DNA from: Gluconobacter cerevisiae | GTDB lineage: Bacteria > Pseudomonadota > Alphaproteobacteria > Acetobacterales > Acetobacteraceae | NCBI RefSeq assembly: GCF_015244675.1 | Contig: NZ_JABCQO010000010.1 | Location: forward strand, 32,832 to 96,831 | Reading direction: 5' to 3' | Length of the DNA stretch: 64,000 nt | Shown here: piece by piece, positions 1 to 6,726 of the stretch | Numbering within the stretch: the stretch's first letter is position 1 | How the letters are laid out: each line of letters opens with the position of its first letter | The notes under the pieces: model-generated | Seen by the model: the letters and a program-made list of their open reading frames with translations, nothing else | Databases searched by the model: none | What the model was told of the DNA's origin: nothing | Made by a program: the position numbers and the translations under genes

Positions 1-559
1 CTACTGTCGTGAGGGCGGAAGCAGGAGTTCCTAGTAGGCTCTTGGCCTGCATGGCTGTGTTGAAGGCCGCTCCGATTGTTCCAATGCCGCTCGCCTGGCT
101 ACCGGTTAGGACATTGGTGACTGTCTGGAAAATGCTGGTCTTCTGCTGGCTGGTCTTGCTGTGAGCGAAGAAGGATAGGCGGACTTGAACGATGCCGAGG
201 CGTTCCTTGCTCTCACTAAATGGGCACTGGAGGATTGTTCCGTACCAACTGCCAAGGGAAGGGTGGACTAGTTCGATAAGGGCTCCGCTTGTGTCGGCCA
301 TTTCCTCCATGAGATCCGTGAGGTCTTGGTAGGCATCACCATTCATGATGGCTGTTAAAGCTCGTCCCAAGAGGCCGTTGTCGTTTACATCTAGCGAGCC
401 TTCAATCTCGAAGATTGTAGGTCTCTGGCCTAGTGTCTCAACCATAGGAGTGAGGCCACCGGGATACTGATGGATAATGCGGTTGGCTCCGTAGCTAACT
501 GTCTCATAACGATCCACGATGATTTTTGTGCCAGCTATCGTGCAGGTTTGAATGGTCAT
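1..559 (-). CDS. Mu gpN-like tail/DNA circularization protein, N-terminal domain (partial)
   Basis: The reading frame starts at ATG 559 and runs off the left edge, so only about 186 residues are visible. The start MTIQTCTIAG is followed by an IIHQYPGG...VETLGQRP stretch and a LVHPSLGSWYG stretch. These match the layout of the DNA circularization (Mu gp43/gpN) N-terminal family, which has an EYPG..VEDLGRR core and a LVHP.. G element. The start overlaps the stop of the gp46-like gene by ATGA, so the two are probably translationally coupled. It is a baseplate or tail-hub protein by family. The C-terminal half of this family appears to be encoded separately at 3478-4029, which is unusual. Whether a second C-terminal half follows to the left cannot be seen. 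Confidence 0.65.
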   Translation of the reverse strand, partial: MTIQTCTIAGTKIIVDRYETVSYGANRIIHQYPGGLTPMVETLGQRPTIFEIEGSLDVNDNGLLGRALTAIMNGDAYQDLTDLMEEMADTSGALIELVHPSLGSWYGTILQCPFSESKERLGIVQVRLSFFAHSKTSQQKTSIFQTVTNVLTGSQASGIGTIGAAFNTAMQAKSLLGTPASALTTV

Positions 560-1020
560 TTTACGGTACTCCATAGGTAGCTAAAGTTCTGCCGGGATGA
601 TCCTTTTGTGATCGTGACACTGATGTTCAGGCGTTTGCTGCTGACGAGTGTGCAGGCGATATCAATCTTGTCGCACATATTGTCGTCCAGCATGTCTTGC
701 AGAGCTTCTCGGACGTAATCCGTTGCTCTTGCTTCGTAGTTTTCCTTGTCGGTGACGGGGAGGTGCCAAAGTTGCCAAAGGCGACTTCCGACCTTGCGCC
801 CGTTCTCCTGATAGGCGTCGTACCAAAACCCTTCTTTGTTTTCGGTACGATCCCATGAGGTTTCCGCTCTTCTATTTGTAAAAAGGCGGAGGATCACGCA
901 TGTCTCAAGATCGTTGCTGGTGTCGATGTCCGTGACTGTCACGCCATTGATTACCGAGGTCGTGAAGGACCAATCTATCTGTTGTGTTTCTTCGTTAAAA
1001 CAAAGCCTTATGTCAGCCAT
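556..1020 (-). CDS. Baseplate protein, Mu gp46 family
   Basis: The predicted protein has 154 residues and starts MADIRLCF. It has the family's signature order: DWSF near residue 17, then ILRLFTNRRAE, then a WYDAYQENGRKVGSRLW stretch, then an alanine-rich helix (AREALQDML type) and a final beta-rich part. Mu gp46 proteins form part of the contractile baseplate wedge. I chose ATG 1020 because AAGGAG lies at good spacing and the conserved region begins there; a longer frame to 1119 adds only low-complexity basic residues. It lies 14 nt after the 71-residue gene and overlaps the next gene by ATGA. The length is typical for the family. Confidence 0.8.
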   Translation of the reverse strand: MADIRLCFNEETQQIDWSFTTSVINGVTVTDIDTSNDLETCVILRLFTNRRAETSWDRTENKEGFWYDAYQENGRKVGSRLWQLWHLPVTDKENYEARATDYVREALQDMLDDNMCDKIDIACTLVSSKRLNISVTITKGSSRQNFSYLWSTVK

Positions 1021-1034
1021 GCGTGATTTTCTCC

Positions 1035-1250
1035 TTAGTTGGTCTTCGAGTTCAGAGCCGCCTTGATCTGGTCGTCTTCTGCGCCTGCATCCTTCACGAG
1101 ACTGATTATGTCGCTCCATTCATCAGCAGTCGGAGTTCTCTTCTCTGCGATGATGGAATAAACTTTCTCGATAAACTCGATGAATACAGGTGCTTCCTGA
1201 ACAACAAGAGCGCCAAGGCTTGCGATTTCTGTAATCAATGAAGTGTTCAT
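1035..1250 (-). CDS. Small phage protein of unknown function (71 aa)
   Basis: This is a short, mostly helical, acidic protein starting MNTSLITEIASL. GGAAGG lies 9 nt before ATG 1250 and overlaps the stop of the upstream lipoprotein gene. The first 35 residues are hydrophobic (LGALVVQEAPVFIEFIEKVY) but interrupted by charged residues, so I do not call a membrane span. It sits between a lipoprotein gene and the gp46 baseplate gene, in the same transcription unit. No family is recognised. A role in lysis or baseplate assembly is possible from position only. Confidence 0.6.
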   Translation of the reverse strand: MNTSLITEIASLGALVVQEAPVFIEFIEKVYSIIAEKRTPTADEWSDIISLVKDAGAEDDQIKAALNSKTN

Positions 1251-1251
1251 G

Positions 1252-1629
1252 TTATTTTCCTTCCGTTGAGGTCTTTCCGATTTTGTGATCGTCGAGATAA
1301 GTGACGAGTGCCGTTACGGCATCGTTTGCTAGAGTGTTTGCTGTGCTCGTTACGGTCGTTCCATTTGCATAAGCGGTGTCCACTGTTGCGAGGGCATCAC
1401 TGGCATTTTTGTCCAAATCCAAGAGCGTATTGGCGATGTTCACATCGACCTTACCGAATGTGCCGCTTGCGTATTGAACGACAATCTTGTGAGCAACCAC
1501 ATAGGCAGAACTCGCCGTGTAGGCCGTTTCCTGTCTCTGCGTTGCCGAGCAAGCTGTTAGACTGATGGTGCCACCTAGCATCACTGCTGAAAGTAGAGCG
1601 CCTGTTATTACCTTTGTTTTCTTTGACAT
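1252..1629 (-). CDS. Prophage lipoprotein (125 aa)
   Basis: The start MSKKTKVITG is followed by a hydrophobic core (ALLSAVMLGGTISL) and a lipobox ending LTAC, so cleavage before the Cys near residue 27 and lipid anchoring are expected. The mature part is Ala/Thr/Asp-rich and helical, with no recognised domain. The start is ATG 1629 with AAGGAAC upstream; an upstream extension to 1719 would cross a terminator hairpin. An ATAAATA-like box lies 31 nt before the start. Prophage lipoproteins are often superinfection-exclusion or lysis (spanin-type) factors. Here neither is demonstrated, and its place among baseplate genes makes late expression likely. Confidence 0.65.
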   Translation of the reverse strand: MSKKTKVITGALLSAVMLGGTISLTACSATQRQETAYTASSAYVVAHKIVVQYASGTFGKVDVNIANTLLDLDKNASDALATVDTAYANGTTVTSTANTLANDAVTALVTYLDDHKIGKTSTEGK

Positions 1630-1659
1630 GAGGTTCCTTTCATGAGGTTGTTTCTCTGT

Positions 1660-1668
1660 GTATTTACT
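1660..1668 (-). promoter_or_regulatory. ATAAATA-type box, possible phage late promoter
   Basis: The minus strand reads AGTAAATAC, centred about 31 nt before ATG 1629 and just after a terminator hairpin. It matches the box seen at other intergenic positions of this prophage. There is no convincing -35 element. Confidence 0.45.
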
Positions 1669-1677
1669 TGAAAGGAA

Positions 1678-1709
1678 GAAACCCCAGCCAAGAGGATGAC
1701 CGGGGTTTC
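1678..1709 (-). terminator. Hairpin terminator after gp45-like gene
   Basis: GAAACCCC pairs with GGGGTTTC (8 bp) around a 16-nt loop, and the minus strand continues with TTTCTTCC. A second small hairpin, GCTAC-TTCTT-GTAGC, lies at 1725-1739. Together they separate the gp45-like gene from the lipoprotein gene. Confidence 0.55.
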
Positions 1710-1743
1710 GACAACACACAGGATGCTACTTCTTGTAGCGTGG

Positions 1744-1750
1744 TATTTAT
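1744..1750 (-). promoter_or_regulatory. ATAAATA box overlapping the gp45 stop codon
   Basis: The minus strand reads CATAAATACC, and the TAA inside it is the stop codon of the gp45-like gene. It lies upstream of the terminator hairpin, so its value as a promoter is doubtful unless it drives a short RNA. Confidence 0.25.
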
Positions 1751-2322
1751 GCTGGCGGACTTGTCTTTGAGCCCTTGCCGTTCTCCATGTGGGCATGAGA
1801 CTGCAAGCTGATACCTGCGCCCACGACATCGCCGGACGCTGTAATCTTTCCGCTGACCTCAAGATCGCCGGTGATGGATACCTTGCTGCCATCGACCTCA
1901 ATGACAGTCGTGCCGTTGATCGTGATGAATGTCTTGCTATTGGCTTCAATGTGGATGCCGTCTTGCGTGATCAGAACCTTCTGGTTTCGATGATCGTGCT
2001 GGCAGCTATCGCCTTGGCCGAGATTTGCCGGATGATAACGAGGGTCATGAGTGGCGATAACGAGCTTATTGTCATTGTGGCCTGTGCTGGAAACAGTCTG
2101 CCCGACTGCACCGGATAGGGCAGCGGACGCGAAACCATAGTTGCCGATGACCTGCACGTTATGGAGTTCGCCAGATGCGCCGTATGTCTGACACTGAGCC
2201 GTGTGGACCTTGCCGGTTGTGTTCGCATCCGTGGTGAAGAGGGTAGGCTTTGTCATATGGAGGATGCGGCTTTCCAGTACGGCAATCCTCTCCTGTAGGT
2301 TCGATATTGTTCTGTAATCCAT
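1747..2322 (-). CDS. Baseplate spike protein, Mu gp45 / gpV-like
   Basis: This protein has 191 residues. An N-terminal coiled segment (TISNLQERIAVLESRI) is followed by an OB-like domain and a C-terminal region of short beta repeats (ITINGTTVIEVDGSKVSITG, then LEVSGKITASGDVVG). That layout is typical of the trimeric beta-helix spike of Mu gp45 and P2 gpV. Near the end, SHAHMENG carries the HxH pair that binds iron at the spike tip in this family. The start is ATG 2322 with GGAG at 7 nt; the longer frame from 2406 overlaps the upstream gene and lacks similarity. It is the membrane-piercing tip of the tail. Confidence 0.85.
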   Translation of the reverse strand: MDYRTISNLQERIAVLESRILHMTKPTLFTTDANTTGKVHTAQCQTYGASGELHNVQVIGNYGFASAALSGAVGQTVSSTGHNDNKLVIATHDPRYHPANLGQGDSCQHDHRNQKVLITQDGIHIEANSKTFITINGTTVIEVDGSKVSITGDLEVSGKITASGDVVGAGISLQSHAHMENGKGSKTSPPA

Positions 2323-2338
2323 GGCTTCTCCGTTCTGG

Positions 2339-3481
2339 TTACGATTTCGTATTGTAGTAGTCTGCCGAGGGATTGATGACGTTCGGCTGGATGCTGAATG
2401 CTTCACGCGGCATGAGCGTGATCTGGGTCGTTGATCCGTTTGTGAGGTCTCGAATCATCGTGTAGCCGGCGACAATCATCTTGCTATCTTTGATGCCTGT
2501 GAGGGGATCGGTCACGCTCACAAGGGTATTGATGTCCCAGAGATCGCCGCTGTCACTTTGGTAGCCTGTCATGACCAAGTTCATGACCATAGAGCGACCA
2601 TAGTTCCGATTGGCCTGCCACTGGGCAATGTTCTGGGCATACTGGTGATCGGGAGAATCTAGGGAGTTAATCAGCAGGAGTTTGCGCTGTGTTCCCACAA
2701 GTTCTTGCTGTGGGTCTTTGCCAATGCCGGTAGGGATGGGGAGAGCAGGACCGCTGCTGTATTGATCATTCGGCTGAACGGCGACGACGTACTCCGAAAA
2801 GCGTCCGCTGATATCGAGGGAGAATGAGGTGTCCTCGATCATAGCAGTAGAGGTGTCGATTGTAGCAACGGGATTGCCATCTGCTACGTCTGCGATAACC
2901 AGTGCGCCACCCACGCTATCGTAGAGGATTTTGCCGTATATTCGCGCTGCTCTCTGCAAGATCGCATAAGGCGTTTCTCCTGCGTTGAGGTTCATCTGAC
3001 TTAGCTGGTCTTGCTGATATGTCGAAGCCGCTGATGTGCCAGATTTCGCGTAGGTTTTAACCCCAAACGGGCTGCACAACGTCTGGGCCAAGCCGTTTAG
3101 GTCTTTGTAGGTTGCAACATATCCGGGGATCATGGCCGAGCAGTCGAAGAGGTCACGCAAGGCCGAGCGTCCCTGTATGACAACGGGGTGATCGCTCATG
3201 GAACCTGAGGTGTCCACACGTTCGAGGATGCCAGTGAACATGAGCTTCTTGGCTATGTAAAACGTCACTTTCTGATTTGCTTGGACGGCCTCTAGGAGTT
3301 CAGGAAGCCTCGCATAAGCAAGGGCGATAGTGATGGTGAAGTTGCCCGGTAGCTGCTCCATGGATCTGTTGAACTGGAATGATGTGTAGTTCAGGAGTTC
3401 GCGGTTCCCAACGTAGATATGAAACTCCATATCAGGTGGATGGAAGGCATTGCCTGTGACGGTGATGTTCTCGGTGCTCAT
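2339..3481 (-). CDS. Baseplate hub protein, Mu gp44 (gpP) / gpD-like
   Basis: The protein has 380 residues. The N-terminal part (FHIYVGNRELLNYTSF) is followed by YIAKKLMFTGILERVD and the phrase VVIQGRSALRDLFDCSA. That pattern of a small beta-barrel followed by a G+S(A)L.DLVDCSA element is characteristic of gpP/gp44 hub proteins, the counterpart of T4 gp27. The middle (LAQTLCSPFGVKTY, then ETPYAILQRAARIYGKIL) also fits. The length is as expected. Its start overlaps the stop of the gpN C-terminal gene by 4 nt, and the spike gene follows 16 nt downstream, which is the normal Mu order 43-44-45. Confidence 0.85.
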   Translation of the reverse strand: MSTENITVTGNAFHPPDMEFHIYVGNRELLNYTSFQFNRSMEQLPGNFTITIALAYARLPELLEAVQANQKVTFYIAKKLMFTGILERVDTSGSMSDHPVVIQGRSALRDLFDCSAMIPGYVATYKDLNGLAQTLCSPFGVKTYAKSGTSAASTYQQDQLSQMNLNAGETPYAILQRAARIYGKILYDSVGGALVIADVADGNPVATIDTSTAMIEDTSFSLDISGRFSEYVVAVQPNDQYSSGPALPIPTGIGKDPQQELVGTQRKLLLINSLDSPDHQYAQNIAQWQANRNYGRSMVMNLVMTGYQSDSGDLWDINTLVSVTDPLTGIKDSKMIVAGYTMIRDLTNGSTTQITLMPREAFSIQPNVINPSADYYNTKS

Positions 3482-4029
3482 CGGCTCAACACCTCATTCG
3501 TCAGGTCCATAAACAGCGGCCTGATAGGGGCATTTCGCATGATCAGTTCGTCATCTCGGGTGCCGTCGCCATATAGCTGCTGGGCTATCACGCAAGGCGG
3601 AAGGGATGTCTTCGTCGTGTATGTCGTGATGTCTGGAAGGCCATAACCTCGCGTCTGGATATCGAGAGAGATTTCAGCAATCGCATTGTTGAAATATTCG
3701 AAGATGTCCGTTTCGTTGGTCTGTCCCGCGTAGGTTATCTCTGCTGTGAACATGGGCAGGATCGTGTCACGGAAGTTGTAAGCATCAGTGGAAGAAGACC
3801 ATGTGACGCTGGGCTCTGCACGGTAGATCGCTTCGAGGCAGGTTCGACGTGCCAGGGCGAAAACGGGATCATAAGAGGTGGCAAGAACGGACTGGGTGTT
3901 TACGTCATATCCGTACTGCGTGATGAGGTAAGTGAGCTGGGCCACATACTGTCCGGGATCGGTGTAGATGTTCCCTAGTGTCTCAACAATCTCCTGTAGG
4001 GTTGATGCTGCGCTGGTTATATCGCTCAT
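3478..4029 (-). CDS. Mu gpN-like protein, C-terminal half as a separate gene
   Basis: The protein has 183 residues and starts MSDITSAAST. Its last 60 residues (SLDIQTRGYGLPDITTY, then SLPPCVIAQQLYGDGTR, then ELIMRNAPIRPLFM) resemble the C-terminus of gpN/DNA circularization proteins. That region normally reads RG..L...T, then LPALVLAYRLYGDA.RADE, then ARN...HPAFM. The N-terminal domain of that family is missing here and is found instead at 1-559. The start is ATG 4029, overlapping the previous stop by ATGA; longer frames run into the upstream gene. It lies directly before the gp44-like hub gene, where gpN usually lies. Alternative: a stand-alone tail protein sharing only this domain. Confidence 0.6.
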   Translation of the reverse strand: MSDITSAASTLQEIVETLGNIYTDPGQYVAQLTYLITQYGYDVNTQSVLATSYDPVFALARRTCLEAIYRAEPSVTWSSSTDAYNFRDTILPMFTAEITYAGQTNETDIFEYFNNAIAEISLDIQTRGYGLPDITTYTTKTSLPPCVIAQQLYGDGTRDDELIMRNAPIRPLFMDLTNEVLSR

Positions 4030-4397
4030 AGTGTCTCCGGCTTGTTTTTGAAGTTTTTGGTGTTCCTTCTGTTCGCGGTCATAGCCACGTTGTCGTTCAT
4101 GGATTTTTCTTGGAAGATCGCATGACGACTGTAGAGTTCGTAGTTCTCGTAATAGGTAGACTCTACCTTGTTGGCACATAGATAGAGGACTTCCCGAGAT
4201 ACCAGAGCCTCATTGCCTTCAATGTGCTTTAGCCATCGCTTTCCAGAGCCGTAGTAGCTCTTCCAGTTTGTGGCTTTTCCAGACGACGAGACGATCTGCT
4301 TTTTGCCAATATACCAGTACCCGTTGAACGTCATTTTATAGACGATTGCGACTTCTGTTCCCGGTGCGTAGAGGGTGTTTCCATGCTTCCAATCCAT
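4026..4397 (-). CDS. Possible GIY-YIG-like homing endonuclease (123 aa)
   Basis: The protein contains GYWYIGKKQI near residue 27 and a YYGSGKRWLKHI stretch. It also has a later KVESTYYENYELY element in which a Glu could be the metal ligand. This arrangement (YIG, then G-SGK, then E) recalls T4 Seg-type and related phage GIY-YIG nucleases. The first GIY half is degenerate, so activity is uncertain. It is preceded by a terminator and an ATAAATA box only 5 nt before ATG 4397, and it overlaps the gpN C-terminal gene by ATGA. It looks like a selfish nuclease gene inserted in the tail module and coupled to it. Confidence 0.4.
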   Translation of the reverse strand: MDWKHGNTLYAPGTEVAIVYKMTFNGYWYIGKKQIVSSSGKATNWKSYYGSGKRWLKHIEGNEALVSREVLYLCANKVESTYYENYELYSRHAIFQEKSMNDNVAMTANRRNTKNFKNKPETL

Positions 4398-4402
4398 GCG
4401 AG

Positions 4403-4409
4403 TATTTAT
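4403..4409 (-). promoter_or_regulatory. ATAAATA box directly before ATG 4397
   Basis: The minus strand reads CAATAAATACTCG followed at once by CATG. If used like a T4 late promoter (start about 6-7 nt after the box), transcription would begin at or next to the start codon, giving a leaderless message. Confidence 0.4.
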
Positions 4410-4435
4410 TGAGATTGGAATATCGGCGCTGATGT

Positions 4436-4467
4436 AGGAAACCCCACGGCACTTTTCCGTGGGGTCT
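4436..4467 (-). terminator. Hairpin terminator after the 186-aa gene
   Basis: ACCCCACGG pairs with CCGTGGGGT (9 bp) around a 7-nt loop. On the minus strand it is followed by TTTCC. It lies 37 nt after the stop of the gene at 4504-5064. Confidence 0.65.
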
Positions 4468-4503
4468 ATGAGTGAGTGCGTATCTGTTCTTCAGTTCACT
4501 GGA

Positions 4504-5064
4504 TCAAGGCTTCTCTCTGATTTCTTGAGCCCATGCGTGACAGAACCTAATCAAGTCTGTTGCTGCATCAGTTAGAGCCGCTTGGCTCTTCTTCACGTTC
4601 AAGTCCCATATACTGTGGTCTACTCTTGAAGGCGCTTCCTGCTTTGGAAGCTCTTCTTCTTTGACGCCTATAAGGCCGAACGCCATTCTGGCTTCCTCAG
4701 GAGTAAGGTCGCCGTCTCTGATAGCGTCTGCGATTGTGTTCAATGTCTCGGGGGTCATAGCTGCAAGAGTTAGATCGTCCTGCGGTTCTGGATCGGGGAG
4801 GCTTACCGTTTTCGGTTCTTCGTTCAGTGCCTCGCTCACGATGATTGCTAGACAAGCTGGCATCGGATGCTTTTTGAGGCTTCTGTTTTTCTGGCTGTTA
4901 TAGCGAAGACCTGTTGCTTCATCGGGGGTCACATAAAGGACGCCTTGCTTAAGGCGGTACTGGAGATTTCTCTTTAGGTCTTTCCAGCGCTTTTCGTATC
5001 CGCCTGTAGCAGTCTCGATTAGCAGGTTTAGATAATCTGTAAGCTCTGTATTCATATTTTTCAT
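4504..5064 (-). CDS. Phage protein of unknown function (186 aa)
   Basis: No family is recognised. Residues 1-80 are basic and look DNA- or RNA-binding (KRWKDLKRNLQYRLKQG, then NRSLKKHPMPA). The middle is a Pro/Glu/Asp linker, and the C-terminal half is helical, with a TPEEARMAFGLIG stretch resembling a small helix-turn-helix or UBA-like helix pair. I chose ATG 5064, which follows AGAAGAAG; ATG 5055 is an alternative. The best TATAAATA match of the prophage lies 60 nt upstream, and a terminator follows, so it is probably transcribed alone. Confidence 0.6.
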   Translation of the reverse strand: MKNMNTELTDYLNLLIETATGGYEKRWKDLKRNLQYRLKQGVLYVTPDEATGLRYNSQKNRSLKKHPMPACLAIIVSEALNEEPKTVSLPDPEPQDDLTLAAMTPETLNTIADAIRDGDLTPEEARMAFGLIGVKEEELPKQEAPSRVDHSIWDLNVKKSQAALTDAATDLIRFCHAWAQEIREKP

Positions 5065-5123
5065 AACTTCTTCTCTCTCATTCTCAAATGAAGTTTCGGA
5101 GAACTGTTTTTGTTCTCTGTTTC

Positions 5124-5131
5124 TATTTATA
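5124..5131 (-). promoter_or_regulatory. TATAAATA, exact T4-late-type box
   Basis: The minus strand reads GTATAAATAG in the divergent gap between the genes at 5064 (minus) and 5194 (plus). It lies 60 nt before ATG 5064. Confidence 0.5.
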
Positions 5132-5160
5132 CTTTTGATTAAATGAGGCGCTGAAACAGC

Positions 5161-5166
5161 TAAATA
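5161..5166 (+). promoter_or_regulatory. TAAATA box for the plus-strand gene at 5194
   Basis: The plus strand reads GCTAAATATCGG, 28 nt before ATG 5194. The spacing equals that of the minus-strand boxes before 1629, 6573 and 13463. Confidence 0.4.
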
Positions 5167-5193
5167 TCGGGGATTTTAACTTGGAGATATCCC

Positions 5194-5556
5194 ATGAACT
5201 TACTTCTATCTATTTTAAGAACTCTCGCAGGCAAGCTCGCTGTGGCTCATAAGCTCACCGATAGCCAGATCATCGCTATCTGGTGTTCCGGCTATAACCC
5301 GCAGAAGATCATTTCTGCGTTGCCGAACGATGATGCGGACTTTGCAAACATTCTGGCTGTCGCTGCTATTGCGATAGACCTCCAGAATGGAACCCTGTCG
5401 GACACTGATGCCGTAGCTAAAGCGCAATACCTGGCCTCACGTCCGGTCGTTGTTGCTCCTGTTGCGACGCCGGAGCCCGCAACCCCTGAACCCGCTGCGC
5501 CTGAGCCAGAAACGACGACTGACGAAGAGCCTGCTTCCTCTGACGACAAGTCCTAA
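5194..5556 (+). CDS. Phage protein with Pro/Glu tail, unknown (120 aa)
   Basis: The first 85 residues are helical (LLLSILRTLAGKLAVAH, then DSQIIAIWCSGYNPQKI) with hydrophobic faces but no clear membrane span. The last 35 residues are a low-complexity run of PE/AP units (ATPEPATPEPAAPEPE) ending in Asp/Ser. GGAG lies 9 nt before ATG 5194. The stop overlaps the start of the HNH gene (TAATG), so the two are coupled. It lies on the strand opposite to the tail genes around it. No function is assigned. Confidence 0.6.
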   Translation: MNLLLSILRTLAGKLAVAHKLTDSQIIAIWCSGYNPQKIISALPNDDADFANILAVAAIAIDLQNGTLSDTDAVAKAQYLASRPVVVAPVATPEPATPEPAAPEPETTTDEEPASSDDKS

Positions 5557-5873
5557 TGGGAAAGTCGGTTTATGATCATCGCTGGCGCAAGGTGTCAGAG
5601 GCCATAAGACATGCGACGCCTTATTGCGAAGACTGCATGGACGAGGGCACTGTCACGACTGCTGAAGATATGCGCCTCGATGTCGATCACATCATTCCAA
5701 TCGAGGTTGATCCCTCGAAAAAGTATGATGCCGATAACCTGCGCGTTCGTTGCATCCGGCATCACTCGATCAAGACCTGTTCGGAAAACAATCACTGGAA
5801 TAACCGAGAACTCCGCAAGCCAAAGCAATGGTGGATGAGTGACGAATGGGACAGTGATGCCTCTTCTGAATGA
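5556..5873 (+). CDS. HNH endonuclease (105 aa)
   Basis: This is a compact HNH nuclease. A first zinc pair lies in YCEDCMDEG; the catalytic core is RLDVDHIIPIE, followed by NLRVRCIRHHSIKT, which supplies the Asn and the last His. These match the H-N-H order of phage HNH enzymes that act near cos sites or as homing nucleases. The ATG at 5556 overlaps the upstream stop. A bidirectional terminator follows. Because terminase genes are not visible, I cannot say whether it assists packaging or is a free-standing homing nuclease; its place inside the tail region favours the latter. Confidence 0.8.
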   Translation: MGKSVYDHRWRKVSEAIRHATPYCEDCMDEGTVTTAEDMRLDVDHIIPIEVDPSKKYDADNLRVRCIRHHSIKTCSENNHWNNRELRKPKQWWMSDEWDSDASSE

Positions 5874-5879
5874 ATGTGG

Positions 5880-5912
5880 AAAAGCCCCGGCTGTTTGGCT
5901 CGGGGCTTTTTT
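5880..5912. terminator. Bidirectional terminator between HNH and tail chaperone genes
   Basis: AAAAGCCCCG pairs with CGGGGCTTTT (10 bp) around an 11-nt loop, with T-runs on both strands. The plus-strand HNH gene ends 7 nt before it, and the minus-strand frameshifted chaperone stops inside its far edge. Confidence 0.8.
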
Positions 5913-6368
5913 ATCGTCTGGCTTTCTCCCGTTGTTCGTGAATGGTGTTTGCACGTTCGATCCACCATTCCAGTTCGCCTAAAGGCATATGGTAAGGGGA
6001 ATAGGGATCGTTTTCGTTTACGTGCTTCCAATCGAAAAAGAGGATCAGTTCTCTAATATTGCCCCTGAGAACATCAAGGGTTTCGGAGGTAACATTAGAT
6101 CCCGTTAGTTTCCCAAGAAGTCGTCGATTGCTCGAATGACGTTACCGGGCATGATGCCGATATCGAGTGCCGTAAGCCCGGTTGCTTTCGTGTAGACATA
6201 CATATTGGCTTCCGCGATGCCATTAGGCGTTCCGTCATTCATTCCTGATGCTACCTGCAACTCCGAATAGTTAGGCTTGCGAACAGTGACCTTGGAGTGT
6301 CCGCCAACGGCTGGCTTCAAAGTGATTTCTAGTTCCTCGTCCGTCTTGATCGTAATGCTCTTAGCCAT
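5911..6368 (-). CDS. Tail assembly chaperone, -1 frameshift fusion (G-T type, 152 aa)
   Basis: Reading through the shift site at 6108-6114 in the -1 frame extends the 87-residue chaperone by 65 codons (CTA at 6108 to TAA at 5911). The extension runs LTGSNVTSETLDVL, then ILFFDWKHV, then GELEWWIERANTIHE. The extension frame has no usable start of its own and a Trp-rich helix typical of the second part of tail chaperone fusions (lambda gpGT, P2 gpE'). In phages with long tails the fusion binds the tape measure and recruits tube subunits. The heptamer, the absence of a start and the extension's composition all point the same way. Confidence 0.75.
6105..6368 (-). CDS. Tail assembly chaperone, short form (87 aa)
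   Basis: The protein starts MAKSITIKTDEELEITLKP and continues with VTVRKPNYSELQVASGM, the style of small tail-chaperone (gpG/gpE-like) proteins that bind the tape measure. The start is ATG 6368 with AGGAGA 9 nt upstream; it overlaps the stop of the previous gene (ATGGCTAA). The canonical slippery heptamer precedes the stop TAA. It is encoded downstream of the tape measure rather than between tube and tape measure as usual. Confidence 0.7.
   Translation of the reverse strand: MAKSITIKTDEELEITLKPAVGGHSKVTVRKPNYSELQVASGMNDGTPNGIAEANMYVYTKATGLTALDIGIMPGNVIRAIDDFLGN
6108..6114 (-). promoter_or_regulatory. Programmed -1 frameshift site G GGA AAC
   Basis: The minus strand reads TTG GGA AAC TAA in the zero frame, so the last seven bases before the stop are GGGAAAC, a perfect X XXY YYZ heptamer. 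Lambda uses GGGAAAG for the same purpose. The stop codon directly follows, which would add pausing. Confidence 0.75.
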
Positions 6369-6573
6369 TGGTTTCGTCTCCTGTGTTTCCTGCTTCTGCT
6401 GCTGGTGCTTCCGTTGTTGGGTAGAGCGCATCGACTGTGCTCAATACCGATGTGATTGCCACTTGGGGCTGATCTGCCACTGCTAGTAGGTGCTTCAAAA
6501 CTAGGACGTTCTTCAATACGTCCTTCGGAAGCTGTCCGGCAATGTATAGGCTTACAATATCGTTCTGTGTCAT
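6361..6573 (-). CDS. Small phage protein before the tail chaperone (70 aa)
   Basis: The sequence starts MTQNDIVSLYIAGQ and continues helical (DVLKNVLVLKHLLAVADQ), ending with an Ala/Glu/Gly-rich tail. ATG 6573 follows GGAG at 8 nt, and an ATAAATA box lies 30 nt upstream. Its stop overlaps the start of the chaperone gene by 8 nt, so the two are coupled. No family is recognised; by position it may belong to the tail assembly chaperone set. Confidence 0.6.
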   Translation of the reverse strand: MTQNDIVSLYIAGQLPKDVLKNVLVLKHLLAVADQPQVAITSVLSTVDALYPTTEAPAAEAGNTGDETNG

Positions 6574-6602
6574 GTTTTATCTCCATGTGTTTATGACACA
6601 TC

Positions 6603-6609
6603 TATTTAT
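6603..6609 (-). promoter_or_regulatory. ATAAATA box before the chaperone unit
   Basis: The minus strand reads CAATAAATAGATG, 30 nt before ATG 6573, between that gene and the plus-strand lysozyme gene. Confidence 0.5.
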
Positions 6610-6726
6610 TGTTCTGACATATGAAGGGAATAAGTATTCAAGAGGTGGGTTAAGTTTACCAAATAGATAAAATATTCCTACGAACATAGTGTTCAGCCTT
6701 GGCTCATCTCATGACGGAGTATTGTC

